From Rhizobium bangladeshense (GTDB lineage Bacteria; Pseudomonadota; Alphaproteobacteria; Rhizobiales; Rhizobiaceae), in assembly GCF_017357245.1 (NCBI RefSeq), contig NZ_CP071612.1, positions 2,793,001 through 2,857,000 of the forward strand: a DNA stretch of 64,000 nucleotides. Direction: 5' to 3'. Both the position numbers and the translations under genes were made by a program. This document shows positions 35,230-44,061 of the stretch, one piece after another (position 1 is the first letter of the stretch; each line of letters opens with the position of its first letter). A model generated the notes under the pieces. It worked only from the letters and a program-made list of their open reading frames with translations, was not told where the DNA came from and made no database searches.

Positions 35230-36861
35230 TCAGCCATCGCTGCGAAGCTTGCGCGCCAGCGTCTGAAGCTCCTTGAATGCTTCGTAACGCTTGCGATGGA
35301 GATCTGAAACGTCACCGTCAGACGGCTGAAAGCGCTTTTCCACCTTCGTGAGTCTGCTCATCGCCTCGCCAACATCGGCAAATTGACGGCCGGCGACGGC
35401 CCCGAGAATGGCCGCTCCCAGCAACACCGGCTCCTCGGCCTTCGTCGCCACCACCGGTTTGCCGCTCGCATCGGCGAGCACCTGGCGGACGAAATCATGC
35501 TGGCCTGCCCCGCCACTGATGACGATGTTTTCGACCGTCACGCCGGCCTCGGCCTGCGTTTCGATAATTTGCCTGAGGCCGTAGCCGATGCCGCAAAGTC
35601 CGGCAACGTAGAGCGAGACCAGGCTGTCGACATCCCGTTCCATGCCGAGACCGGCAATGACGGCGCGGGCATGCGGATCGGCAAAGGGCGCACGGTTGCC
35701 GAGGAATTCGGGAACGACGTGCAGCCCGGCCGCCAGCTTGACTGCATCGGAAGCACGGCCCGTCTGGCGGGTGGCCATGTCGGCGAGCAGGACCGGCAGC
35801 GCAACGCCGGCGCTCTTTGCAAGCTCCCTCGCCTCGCCGGCCGCCGGATGAAAGGAGAGGAGCTGGTCGATCGCCGCGCCGGCGGCACTCTGGCCTCCCT
35901 CGTTCAGCCAGAGGCCCGGCACCATCGCCGAATAGTAAGGTCCCCAGACCCCTGGAACGAAAGACGGTTCCGCCGTCGATGTCATCGTGCAGGAGGAGGT
36001 CCCGAAGACATAGGCAAGATTGGCCTGCGGATCGGCGCCGACGGTTCCGACGCCGCCGGCATGGGCATCGATCAGCCCGGCCGCAACGGCCGTGCCCGGC
36101 ACCAGGCCGAGCTCTTCCGCCGCAGCATCGGTCAGTCCCTTGCCGAGCGAAGAACCTGGCTCGACGATCGACGTACCGATACGGGCAAAACCTTCGTCTA
36201 CCAGCACGCCAAGGCCGATCTGGTGGAAATAGCTGCTGTCCCAGCGCTTTTCATGGGCGAGATAGGTCCACTTGCAGGTGACCGTGCAGGTCGAGCGCGA
36301 GAGGTCGCCGGTCGCCCGCCAGGTGAGGAAATCCGCAAGATCGAAAAATTGCCAGGCGGCATCGAATACGTCACGGCGGTTCTCCTTGAGCCAGAGAAGC
36401 TTGGGCGTTTCCATCTCGGGAGAAATGCGGCCGCCGACATAGCGCAGCACATCATGGCCAAACGCATTGATGCGCTCCGCCTGCGGGACGGCGCGGTGAT
36501 CCATCCAGACGATGATGTTTCGGTCCGGATTTTCCGAAGGCCCGACGGGAAGCGGCTTGCCGCCGTCGCCGAGGACCACGAGCGAACAGGTGGCGTCGAA
36601 CCCCAAGCCGGCCACTGAGGCCGGATCGACGCCGGCTGCGGTGACCGCCTCTCGCACGGCCGCGCAGACGGCACTCCAGATTTCTTTGCTCGATTGCTCA
36701 ACGATGGACCCGGCTTCATGAAACAGGCTGATATTCCGCTTAGCGGAGGCAAGCATGCTGCCGGCCATATCGAACAGGCCGGCCCGGGCGCTACCGGTGC
36801 CGACATCGATGCCGACGACATATTTGGCGCCGGCTTCTGCGGGATGATATGTGTCGCTCAT
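35230..36861 (-). CDS. FGGY-family pentulose-type kinase (D-ribulokinase-like)
   Basis: 543 residues from the ATG at 36861. The FGGY_N domain starts YVVGIDVGTGSARAGLFD, the form typical of the D-ribulokinase/FGGY-pentulose kinase group. GLGFDATCSLVVLGDGG, WMDHRAVPQAERIN and the C-domain GTSSCTMTSTA and VISGGAGQHDFVRQ are intact, so it should be active. It phosphorylates a ketopentose or related polyol-derived sugar in the cytoplasm. It is the last gene of the leftward Ugp-like operon, after the HAD phosphatase, so it probably acts on the product of imported ligand breakdown. Confidence 0.85.
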   Translation of the reverse strand: MSDTYHPAEAGAKYVVGIDVGTGSARAGLFDMAGSMLASAKRNISLFHEAGSIVEQSSKEIWSAVCAAVREAVTAAGVDPASVAGLGFDATCSLVVLGDGGKPLPVGPSENPDRNIIVWMDHRAVPQAERINAFGHDVLRYVGGRISPEMETPKLLWLKENRRDVFDAAWQFFDLADFLTWRATGDLSRSTCTVTCKWTYLAHEKRWDSSYFHQIGLGVLVDEGFARIGTSIVEPGSSLGKGLTDAAAEELGLVPGTAVAAGLIDAHAGGVGTVGADPQANLAYVFGTSSCTMTSTAEPSFVPGVWGPYYSAMVPGLWLNEGGQSAAGAAIDQLLSFHPAAGEARELAKSAGVALPVLLADMATRQTGRASDAVKLAAGLHVVPEFLGNRAPFADPHARAVIAGLGMERDVDSLVSLYVAGLCGIGYGLRQIIETQAEAGVTVENIVISGGAGQHDFVRQVLADASGKPVVATKAEEPVLLGAAILGAVAGRQFADVGEAMSRLTKVEKRFQPSDGDVSDLHRKRYEAFKELQTLARKLRSDG

Positions 36862-37027
36862 GGTCTCTCGTTTCGGATCGCCAGGGATCGAGTTGATTAA
36901 CAGCTGCGGTCGAATTTCAAAGTCTGTTGTCTGGAGAGATCCCGCCTCCAGGGACGCTGACATTACGCGGTCGCGACGACTTGGCAAGGAGGCTGGGCGC
37001 TGAGTGCGCCCTCCGCCTGGGGCGCCA

Positions 37028-37744
37028 TCACAACCTCCCTCCGACATTTTCCAGAATGGCGGTGAGCTCCCCTGCCCCTGTCGCAACGGCGGCGGCTCCG
37101 GCGGCATCGAGCACGGCGCGGCGGCCGGGCCTCGGATCGGCCGGATCGACGAAACCGATGGCCGTCATGCCTGCGGCGATTGCCGCCGCCACACCATGAA
37201 CGCTGTCATCGATCATGATGCATCTGGCCGGGCGGGCCCGAAAACGCTGTGCGCAATGCAGCAGCAGATCGGGGGCCGGCTTCGGCCGGGAGACGAATTC
37301 GGCGCTGAAGACGCCTTCGCCGAATGCGCTCCAGAGATCCAGTCTGCCCAGGCTGTTGCGCAGCCGCCGCATCGTGCTGTTCGATGCGACGCATTTCGGA
37401 CGGTCGAGGCTGCTGACGACCTCGGCAATGCCGGCAATAGGCGTCAGCGAACGGGCGAATTCCTCGAAGAGATGAAGATGCCACTTCTCGAACAGCGCGG
37501 CTACATCGATGATCCCGTATTCGCGCCGACACATCTCGGCAATGATGCTTTCCGAGTTGCCAGTGAATTTGACATGGGCCTCCCCCGCGCTGATCGCGAT
37601 ACCTGCGCCTTGCAGCGTTTCCGCGAGCGTACGGCTGGCAATCGGCTCGCTGTCGATCAGCACGCCGTCGCAATCGAAGATTACGAGGTCGATTCTGTCC
37701 ATGGCGCCTCGCGTTCCGGGATGATCGATGCGGCTATCGAGCAT
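37028..37744 (-). CDS. HAD-superfamily phosphatase (beta-phosphoglucomutase-like subfamily)
   Basis: 238 residues. The start at 37744 sits behind GGAGGTG that overlaps the end of the GDPD gene; a second ATG at 37702 is possible. Motif I is VIFDCDGVLIDSE, motif II CVASNSTMRRL, motif III SRPKPAPD and motif IV MIDDSVHGVAAA. The cap is the helical C1 type. Known relatives dephosphorylate sugar phosphates or 2-phosphoglycolate. In this operon it would remove the phosphate left by the GDPD enzyme on a sugar or glycerol. Confidence 0.88.
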   Translation of the reverse strand: MLDSRIDHPGTRGAMDRIDLVIFDCDGVLIDSEPIASRTLAETLQGAGIAISAGEAHVKFTGNSESIIAEMCRREYGIIDVAALFEKWHLHLFEEFARSLTPIAGIAEVVSSLDRPKCVASNSTMRRLRNSLGRLDLWSAFGEGVFSAEFVSRPKPAPDLLLHCAQRFRARPARCIMIDDSVHGVAAAIAAGMTAIGFVDPADPRPGRRAVLDAAGAAAVATGAGELTAILENVGGRL

Positions 37745-37747
37745 GCC

Positions 37748-38476
37748 TCACCTCCGCGCCTGCAGGGCGAGATCCGGCCGGTCCGTAGTGATTTGCCGGA
37801 TCGGTTTGGCAAGCCAGTATTCGAGATCGCTCATTTCGTTCGGAACCCAGGCCCCGAGCCGGTCGAGCGGCACGAGCTTGGTGATCTCGTCCCACTTCGC
37901 CTGAAGCAGCGACCGTTCGACCGCGATGATATCCGAGCATTGCTTCATCAGGCTGAGACCGCTGGCAAGGCCGAGACGCTCGGCCGACTTGGCATCGAAG
38001 GACGACAGGGTGCGAATCCCGGGAGCGGCCTTGCGAATATCGGCAAGCACATCGGGATGAAAGCTCGTCAGAATCGAGCGCTCCAGGAGACCTAGCCGCT
38101 CGACGGCGGCGAATGCCTTGGCGGCCAACCCCTCGTAAGGCGTTCCATCGGCATGGGTTTTCAGTTCGATATGAAGCTCGAGCGGCGTATCCCTGAAGAC
38201 GGCAAGCACCTCTTCCAGCGTCGGGATCGCCTCCCCGTCGCTGTCCTTGAGGCTGATTTCACGATGTTTTCCGGGGCTGAGGTCGGAGACCAAGCCCTGC
38301 GAATCCGTCGTGCGATCGAGCGTCGGATCGTGAATGACGAGCATTTCGCCCGAACGCGTCAGGTGGATGTCGAATTCCACGCCATCGACCGGCATTTGCC
38401 CAAGTTTGCGGAAGCCCGAGAGGCTGTTCTCGGGCCAGAGATTGCGGCCACCGCGGTGGCCGATGATATGCACCAT
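37748..38476 (-). CDS. Glycerophosphodiester phosphodiesterase
   Basis: 242 residues. The GDPD active site is complete: IIGHRGGRNLWPENSL with the general-acid histidine, VEFDIHLTRSGEMLVIHDP with the metal ligands, and the late LELHIELKTH. No signal peptide, so it is cytoplasmic like UgpQ. It splits glycerophosphodiesters into sn-glycerol-3-phosphate and an alcohol; some relatives act on sugar phosphodiesters. It follows the ABC permease by 28 bases and precedes the HAD gene by three. Confidence 0.92.
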   Translation of the reverse strand: MVHIIGHRGGRNLWPENSLSGFRKLGQMPVDGVEFDIHLTRSGEMLVIHDPTLDRTTDSQGLVSDLSPGKHREISLKDSDGEAIPTLEEVLAVFRDTPLELHIELKTHADGTPYEGLAAKAFAAVERLGLLERSILTSFHPDVLADIRKAAPGIRTLSSFDAKSAERLGLASGLSLMKQCSDIIAVERSLLQAKWDEITKLVPLDRLGAWVPNEMSDLEYWLAKPIRQITTDRPDLALQARR

Positions 38477-38504
38477 CGTCTGAATGTCCTTGAGATGTCG
38501 CGTG

Positions 38505-39425
38505 TTACTTTCCGGAGTCCACCAGCCCCTTGGTGAACCAGCGTTGCATGAAAAGAATGACGGCAGCAGGCGGAAGCATGACGAGCAGCGCCGCGCTCAT
38601 TGCAATGTTCCAGGCGGGTGCGGAGTCGGAGACCGGAACGAGTTGCTTCAGCCCGAGCACCGCTGTCCCCATTTCCTTGTCGGTCGTGAAGAGCAGCGGC
38701 CACAAATATTGGTTCCAGCCATAGAGAAACAGGATGATCGACAGGGCCGCGATGTTGGCGCTCGACAGCGGAAGAAGGATATCCTTGAAGAACTTCAGCG
38801 GACCGGCGCCGTCCAGCTTGGCCGCCTCACAAAGTTCATCCGGAACCGTCAGAAAGAATTGCCGGAACAGGAAGCTCGCCGAGGCCGAGGCAATCAGCGG
38901 CAGGATCAGGCCGGAATAGCTGTTGACCATGTTCCATTTCAACGAGGCCTCGATGCTGTATCCGGTGAGGCTCTCGACTACGCCGGAAAGCCCGATCGTC
39001 CCGGCCAGCCAGCGGATCGGCCCTGCGGCATCGGCGACCGCCTCGTAGGTCGGAATGATGCGGACCTCGACCGGCAGCATCAGCGACACGAAGATGAGCC
39101 AGAACGCCGTCATGCGAAATGGGAAGCGGAAATAGGTCACGCCGAATGCGGCGATCAGCGAGATCGCCAGCTTGCCGAGGACGATGCCGGCGGTGACGAT
39201 GATCGAATTCAGGAAAAGCTGGGAGAATTCGCCCTGCTGCCAGGCGGCGGCCAGGTTTTCAAAGAAATGCGAACCCGGCACCACCGGAAACGGCGCCTGC
39301 TGAACCTCCTGCAAGGTGAGCGAACCGGCGACGAAGGCGAAGTAGAGCGGCAGGCAGACTAAAATCGCGCCGATTAGCAATATTGCGTGGCAGAAGATCG
39401 AAAGACCGAGATGACGTTCGGGCAT
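38505..39425 (-). CDS. ABC importer permease, UgpE-like
   Basis: 306 residues with six predicted helices. The EAA loop is CEAAKLDGAGPLKFFKDILLP (about residue 200, split over strands here). The N-terminal CLPLYFAFVAGSLTLQEVQQ and FLYGWNQYLWPLL are typical of UgpE/CUT1 permeases. It pairs with the UgpA-like permease; the genes are separated by two bases. It should transport a glycerol phosphate, glycerophosphodiester or sugar ligand together with the binding protein at 40407. Confidence 0.9.
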   Translation of the reverse strand: MPERHLGLSIFCHAILLIGAILVCLPLYFAFVAGSLTLQEVQQAPFPVVPGSHFFENLAAAWQQGEFSQLFLNSIIVTAGIVLGKLAISLIAAFGVTYFRFPFRMTAFWLIFVSLMLPVEVRIIPTYEAVADAAGPIRWLAGTIGLSGVVESLTGYSIEASLKWNMVNSYSGLILPLIASASASFLFRQFFLTVPDELCEAAKLDGAGPLKFFKDILLPLSSANIAALSIILFLYGWNQYLWPLLFTTDKEMGTAVLGLKQLVPVSDSAPAWNIAMSAALLVMLPPAAVILFMQRWFTKGLVDSGK

Positions 39426-39427
39426 GA

Positions 39428-40312
39428 CTACACCTGGTAATTGACCTTGCGCTCAAGGGCGCGGAACTGGACGACGGTGAATAGGATGGCGATCAGCATC
39501 AGCAGCACGGATTGGGCGGCCGACGAGCCGAGGTCGAGCTGCACGAAGCCGTCCTGGTAGACCTTGTAGACCAGGCTGTTCGTCGCCCCCGCCGGACCGC
39601 CGCGTGTGACCGCATCGATGATCCCGAAGGTTTCGAACAATCCATAGACGAAGTTCATCACCACGAGGAAGAAAATCGTCGGCGAGATCAGCGGAAGCGA
39701 GATCGTGAAGAAGCGTCGGACGGGTCTTGCACCGTCGAGCTTTGCCGCCTCCAGCAGCGAGGCAGGCACGGCCAGCAATGCGGCGACGAGGAAGATGTAG
39801 TCATAACAGACATTCTTCCAGACCGAGGCGATCGTCACCAGAAGCTGCGCATCGAAAGGACGCCGGTTCGGATCCCATTCGAAGCCGAGCCCATGGAGAA
39901 ACTGCGCGATCGGCCCCACTGCCGGATTGAACAGGAAGGCCCAGATCACGCCCGATATGACAGGCGCGATCGCATAGGGAAGCAGGATGATGCTCTTGTA
40001 GATTCCCCTGCCCCTGATCACGAAATCGGTCGCAAAGGCGAATAGGCCGGCAAGCAGCAGCGTGGCGGCGTTCTGCGCAATGGTGAACCAGAGCGTGAAC
40101 AACGCGCTGCCGCGATATTCCGGGCTGGCGAACAGATTGTAGAAATTTGTCAGCCCGACGAAGATTTGTGTACCGCCGAAGGGATCGACCTGAACGAAGG
40201 CCAGCGACAGCGCCTTGTAAGAAGGTATGAAAAAGAAGAACAGGAGGATCAGCAGCTGCGGCGCAACCAGGCCGAAGGCAAGCCAGGGCTTGTTGAAGTG
40301 GGCGGACTTCAA
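39428..40312 (-). CDS. ABC importer permease, UgpA-like, TTG start
   Basis: 294 residues. The start is set at the TTG at 40312, which lies six bases behind GGAGG and gives the family's usual length and an immediate KSAHFNKPWLAFGLVAPQLL; an ATG at 40420 would add 36 residues that reach almost to the binding-protein stop. Six helices. The EAA loop is LEAAKLDGARPVRRFFTISL, followed by LPLISPTIFFLVVM and TRGGPAGATNSLVYKVY, typical of UgpA. A hairpin precedes it. Confidence 0.85.
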   Translation of the reverse strand: MKSAHFNKPWLAFGLVAPQLLILLFFFFIPSYKALSLAFVQVDPFGGTQIFVGLTNFYNLFASPEYRGSALFTLWFTIAQNAATLLLAGLFAFATDFVIRGRGIYKSIILLPYAIAPVISGVIWAFLFNPAVGPIAQFLHGLGFEWDPNRRPFDAQLLVTIASVWKNVCYDYIFLVAALLAVPASLLEAAKLDGARPVRRFFTISLPLISPTIFFLVVMNFVYGLFETFGIIDAVTRGGPAGATNSLVYKVYQDGFVQLDLGSSAAQSVLLMLIAILFTVVQFRALERKVNYQV

Positions 40313-40370
40313 CCCGGCCTCCGACGGCCGCACGATCGAACGGCCCGTCGTAAGAATATCCGAGATGCGA

Positions 40371-40388
40371 AGGCGCCGAGCGGCGCCT
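40371..40388 (-). terminator. Intercistronic hairpin between the binding protein and permease genes
   Basis: AGGCGCC-GAGC-GGCGCCT, a 7-bp G/C-rich stem without a T run, 19 bases after the binding-protein stop. Such hairpins usually attenuate transcription or protect the upstream mRNA so that the binding protein is made in excess. Confidence 0.55.
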
Positions 40389-40406
40389 CCGATCGTTCCG
40401 AAGGTC

Positions 40407-41765
40407 CTACTTTGCTGCATGAAGCTGCTCGTACTGCCGAAGGATCTGGTTTCCGCGAGCCACTGCGGCATCCAGCGCCTGCTGCGGTGTCTTCTTGCCG
40501 GTCCACACGCCCTGGATCTCTTCCACCAGAAGCGCCATCGACTGGTTATGATTGCCGAATCGGAAGCCGCGCGAATTGTCGGTCGGGGTACCACGCGTGA
40601 GCTGGAGGATGGCGATCTCGCGGGTGGGGTGGTCCTTGTAATAGCCCTCGGACTTGGCTTGTTCATACGCAGCGTTGGTGACCGGAACATAGCCGGTCTG
40701 CTTGCTCCACCAGACCTGCGTCTTCGGCGATGCGACGAAGTTCAGGAAGGCGGCCGCGCCGGCGTATTCTTCCTCCGACTTGCCCTTCAGGACCCAGAGC
40801 GCACCGCCGCCGATGGTGCTGTTCTTCGGCTGGACGCCTTCCTCATGCGGCAGGAATGTCGCGCTCCAAGTGAATTTCGCACCGCTTTCGACGGCAGCAT
40901 GCGCCGCGGTGGAGGCCACATAGGTCGAACAGGTGCCCGAGTTAAAGAGCTGGTCGGGCGAGAGGCCCTGCCCGGCGATCTGCAGGATGCCGGCATCCAT
41001 CCACGTCTTGAGGCGCGTCACCTGGCCGACCACCAGCGGGCTCTTGTTGAAGATGAACTCGGTATCGAGGCCGCCGAAGCCATTCGCCTTGGTGCCGTAC
41101 GGCTGGTCGTGAATCGCCGCATAATTCTCGATCAGGCTCCAATAAAAGTCGTTCGCAAGCGCCATCTGGCATTTGGAAACGCCCTTCTCCTTGATGGCAC
41201 GCAGCTGCTTGTCGACTTCTTGCCAGGTGTCGCCCGGCTTATCGAAACCGGCTGCCTTGAAGTGATCGGCATTGTACCAGAAGATCGGGGTCGAGCTGTT
41301 GAACGGCATTGCCGCCGGCTTGCCGTCGACCAGATAGAAACCGGCGACCGGAGCGACGAAATCGTTCCAGTCGATCTTGTAGCCTTCCTTCTCCATCAGC
41401 TCCGGCACCGGAATAACAGCGCCGGAATTATACATGGTCAGAAAGCCGCGCTCAGCCGCCTGAATCAGCACCGGCTGCTGGCGGACGCGATAGGCGGCCA
41501 CCATGGCCGCCATGGTCTCTTCGTAATTGCCTTTGCCAATGCCAACGACCTCGTATTTGTCCTGCGAGGCATTAAAGTCGGCAATCAGCTTGTTGGTGAT
41601 TTCCGCTAGGCGGCCGCCTGCCGCATTCCACCATTCGATCTTGACGCGATCGGCTGCGCTGGCCTCACCCGCAGCTGCCAATCCAAGCGTCGCCAGTGCA
41701 GCGCCCGCCGCGAACGAGCGGATTGTCCGCCCCACGCGCGCGCCCATCGAAGACTTTGCCGTCAT
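40407..41765 (-). CDS. ABC importer periplasmic binding protein, UgpB-like
   Basis: 452 residues. Signal peptide to about residue 37 (cut after GEASA). The mature start RVKIEWWNAAGGRLAEITN and the motifs MPFNSSTPIFWYNADHFKAA, FLPHEEGVQPKNSTIGG and ALWVLKGKSEEEYAGAAAFL are the UgpB pattern within the CUT1 binding proteins. It captures the ligand in the periplasm. It is the first gene of the leftward operon; its promoter is in the 151-base region shared with ugpC. The usual ligand of UgpB is sn-glycerol-3-phosphate, but the neighbouring kinase and regulator suggest another phosphodiester. Confidence 0.92.
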   Translation of the reverse strand: MTAKSSMGARVGRTIRSFAAGAALATLGLAAAGEASAADRVKIEWWNAAGGRLAEITNKLIADFNASQDKYEVVGIGKGNYEETMAAMVAAYRVRQQPVLIQAAERGFLTMYNSGAVIPVPELMEKEGYKIDWNDFVAPVAGFYLVDGKPAAMPFNSSTPIFWYNADHFKAAGFDKPGDTWQEVDKQLRAIKEKGVSKCQMALANDFYWSLIENYAAIHDQPYGTKANGFGGLDTEFIFNKSPLVVGQVTRLKTWMDAGILQIAGQGLSPDQLFNSGTCSTYVASTAAHAAVESGAKFTWSATFLPHEEGVQPKNSTIGGGALWVLKGKSEEEYAGAAAFLNFVASPKTQVWWSKQTGYVPVTNAAYEQAKSEGYYKDHPTREIAILQLTRGTPTDNSRGFRFGNHNQSMALLVEEIQGVWTGKKTPQQALDAAVARGNQILRQYEQLHAAK

Positions 41766-41860
41766 TTCGTTTTCCTCTCCATAGCCGTTGTTCGCCGACC
41801 GGTGCGTCCAGCGCCGGTCAACCCCTCCCAGAGTGGCGATAAAACAAGGTTGGGGTCACT

Positions 41861-41892
41861 TGTTACAAATGTCAATAGCGTGTTACAAATGT
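41861..41892. promoter_or_regulatory. Two direct repeats in the divergent ugpB/ugpC promoter region
   Basis: TGTTACAAATGT occurs at 41861-41872 and again at 41881-41892, 20 bases apart (two helix turns). They lie between the divergent starts at 41765 and 41917. A tetrameric SorC regulator, encoded by the gene at 43013, is the best candidate to bind them. No PHO box was seen. Confidence 0.65.
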
Positions 41893-41916
41893 ATGACGAC
41901 GGCGAAGGAGGATGCT

Positions 41917-42951
41917 ATGGCAGCTATCGAACTGATCGATCTGAAGAAGAATTACGGGCCGGTTCCGGCGGTAAAGGGGATCAATCTCACCGTCGCAGAC
42001 GGCGAGATGATCGTGCTGGTCGGGCCTTCCGGATGCGGAAAATCGACCCTGCTGCGGATGATAGCCGGCCTCGAAGCCATAAGTTCCGGGCATCTCAGGA
42101 TATCAGGAAAGGACGTCGGCCATGTCGATCCGGCCGACCGCAACATCGCCATGGTGTTCCAGAATTACGCACTCTATCCCCACATGACAGTCCGTCAGAA
42201 TCTCGAATACGGCCTTAAGAACCGCCGCCTGCCGCGCGACGAGATCGACCGGCGGATCGCCAGCGCCGCCGGCATTCTCGAGATCGGCGAGTTCCTTGAG
42301 CGGCGCCCCCGCCAGCTCTCGGGCGGACAGCGCCAGCGTGTGGCCATGGGCCGCGCCATCGTCCGCGATCCCGCCGCCTTCCTGTTCGACGAACCCTTGT
42401 CCAATCTCGATGCGAAGCTTCGCGTGCAAATGCGGCTCGAGATCCGCAGGCTGCAGCGGCAGATCAAGACGACGAGCCTCTATGTCACGCACGACCAGCT
42501 CGAGGCGATGACGCTGGCCGACAGGCTGGTCGTCATGAACGGCGGCAGGATCGAGCAGATCGGCACACCGATCGAGGTCTATCGCCGTCCCGAGACCGTT
42601 TTCGTTGCCGGCTTCATCGGTTCTCCGCCGATGAACCTCATCGGTCTGGACGAGCTCGGCCCCTGCGACCTCGCACTGCCTAGGGATACGGATCTCATCG
42701 GCATCAGGCCGGGAGCGGTCAATCTCGGCGCCGGATCGGCGCATGACCTGCGGTTCGACGCTCAGGTCGAATTGATCGAGACCGTCGGCGATGAAAATAA
42801 CGTGCATCTACGCATAGACGGCAGCGATAAGCGCATCGTCGCGAGCGTTCCCACCGATCAGCGTCTGCAGGAGGGCGACCGCATTTCCTGTTACGTGCGA
42901 AGGGATGGTCTGCATCCCTTCAATAGGTCGACGGGGCGGCGAACCGATTGA
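41917..42951 (+). CDS. ABC importer ATPase, UgpC/MalK type
   Basis: 344 residues from the ATG at 41917 behind GAAGGAGG. Walker [10 protein letters not shown] (36-44), Q-loop [12 protein letters not shown], signature [15 protein letters not shown], Walker [13 protein letters not shown] and [15 protein letters not shown] are intact. The C-terminal OB-like domain is shorter than in MalK (ending STGRRTD). It is transcribed away from the rest of the importer, with which it shares the promoter region. It overlaps the longest possible frame of the SorC gene by about 47 bases, but not its likely start. Confidence 0.92.
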   Translation: MAAIELIDLKKNYGPVPAVKGINLTVADGEMIVLVGPSGCGKSTLLRMIAGLEAISSGHLRISGKDVGHVDPADRNIAMVFQNYALYPHMTVRQNLEYGLKNRRLPRDEIDRRIASAAGILEIGEFLERRPRQLSGGQRQRVAMGRAIVRDPAAFLFDEPLSNLDAKLRVQMRLEIRRLQRQIKTTSLYVTHDQLEAMTLADRLVVMNGGRIEQIGTPIEVYRRPETVFVAGFIGSPPMNLIGLDELGPCDLALPRDTDLIGIRPGAVNLGAGSAHDLRFDAQVELIETVGDENNVHLRIDGSDKRIVASVPTDQRLQEGDRISCYVRRDGLHPFNRSTGRRTD

Positions 42952-43012
42952 CGGGAGTGGAGCGAATGACAGCCGGCCGCTGCGATTGACAAGCGCCGGG
43001 GATTTGAGATCC

Positions 43013-44044
43013 ATGGCGTCGAAGCGGAGCGCGGATTATCGCATGTCACAGAACAGAAATGCTTCTTTCGCACCGATCGCTCTGCCCGACGAGCAGATGC
43101 AGGTGCGCGTCGTCTGGCTCTATTACATGGAGGGACGCACGCAGGGTGAGATCGCTGAAGCGCTTTCGACCAACAGGCTTCGCGTCAATAAGATCATCGC
43201 CGAGGCGCGCCGATCTGGCCTCGTGACCATCACCCTCAATTCCCGGCTGACGTCCTGCATCGCACTGGAGCAGCAACTGGCAGCGGAATTCTCACTGAAT
43301 CGGGCGATCATCGTACCAACACCCGAGGACGAAGAGCTAATCCCCGTCCTGCTCGGCCAGGCGGCCGCCGATTATCTCGTGCAATTGCTGAATCGCAATA
43401 TCCGCGGCGTCGGCGTCGGGTGGGGAGCGACACTCCGCGAGATGGTGCGTCATATGCCTTCCCTCAAACGGCCTGATATCTGCGTCAATTCGGTCATGGG
43501 CGGGCTGACGCACGGCATCGAAATCAATACCTTCGACATTGCGAGCGACCTTGCCCGTCAGCTCAATGCCGAATGCTCCTATCTTGCTGCGCCGATCTAT
43601 GCCGGCAGCCCGGAATCGCGGACGGCAATCGTCCAACAGGATGTCTTTGAATCGGCCTTTCGACAGATCGAGACCAATGACGTCATCGTACTCAGCATCG
43701 GCGACATGACCGAGCGTTCGCTGCTGATGCGCTACGGCTTGCCAAGCAACATCAACATAGAGGAATTGCTCGCAGCCGGCGCCTGTGGCGACGTGCTCGG
43801 CCAGTTCGTCGATAAGATCGGGCGGCCGATCGACCATGCGATAAACAGATGCGCGATCGCTCCCGAGTTGGAAGTTCTGCGGGCCATTCCCAATGTCGTC
43901 TTCGCGTCAGGCGGCCTGAACAAGGCGCAGGCTATCGCAGCAGTGTTGCTGTCGGGTCTGGGAAACGTGGTGATTTGCGACGAAGACACGGCTCGGCAGG
44001 CGCGACAGCTTGCGATCGAGCTGAGGACTAGTCGCACTTCGTAG
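43013..44044 (+). CDS. SorC/DeoR-type sugar-responsive regulator
   Basis: 343 residues if started at the ATG at 43013; 43043 is an alternative and neither has a strong site. Residues about 20-65 (VRVVWLYYMEGRTQGEIAEA and STNRLRVNKII) are the SorC HTH. The remainder is the sugar-binding domain: VGVGWGATLREMV, VNSVMGGL, and FASGGLNKAQAIAAVLL near the end. SorC proteins bind phosphorylated sugars. It lies 61 bases downstream of ugpC, and the direct repeats upstream of ugpC are its likely operator. Control by a sugar phosphate rather than PhoB would set this cluster apart from the classical ugp operon. Confidence 0.85.
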   Translation: MASKRSADYRMSQNRNASFAPIALPDEQMQVRVVWLYYMEGRTQGEIAEALSTNRLRVNKIIAEARRSGLVTITLNSRLTSCIALEQQLAAEFSLNRAIIVPTPEDEELIPVLLGQAAADYLVQLLNRNIRGVGVGWGATLREMVRHMPSLKRPDICVNSVMGGLTHGIEINTFDIASDLARQLNAECSYLAAPIYAGSPESRTAIVQQDVFESAFRQIETNDVIVLSIGDMTERSLLMRYGLPSNINIEELLAAGACGDVLGQFVDKIGRPIDHAINRCAIAPELEVLRAIPNVVFASGGLNKAQAIAAVLLSGLGNVVICDEDTARQARQLAIELRTSRTS

Positions 44045-44061
44045 CGCCGAACATCCACAGC

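Noticed and set aside
35383..36618. Plus-strand frame of about 410 codons opposite the FGGY kinase
   Set aside because: FGGY motifs are on the minus strand; the opposite frame is low in hydrophobic structure and has no start site.
40227..41609. Long plus-strand reading frame opposite the UgpB-like gene
   Set aside because: The minus-strand frame has a signal peptide and complete binding-protein motifs; the opposite frame is a shadow.
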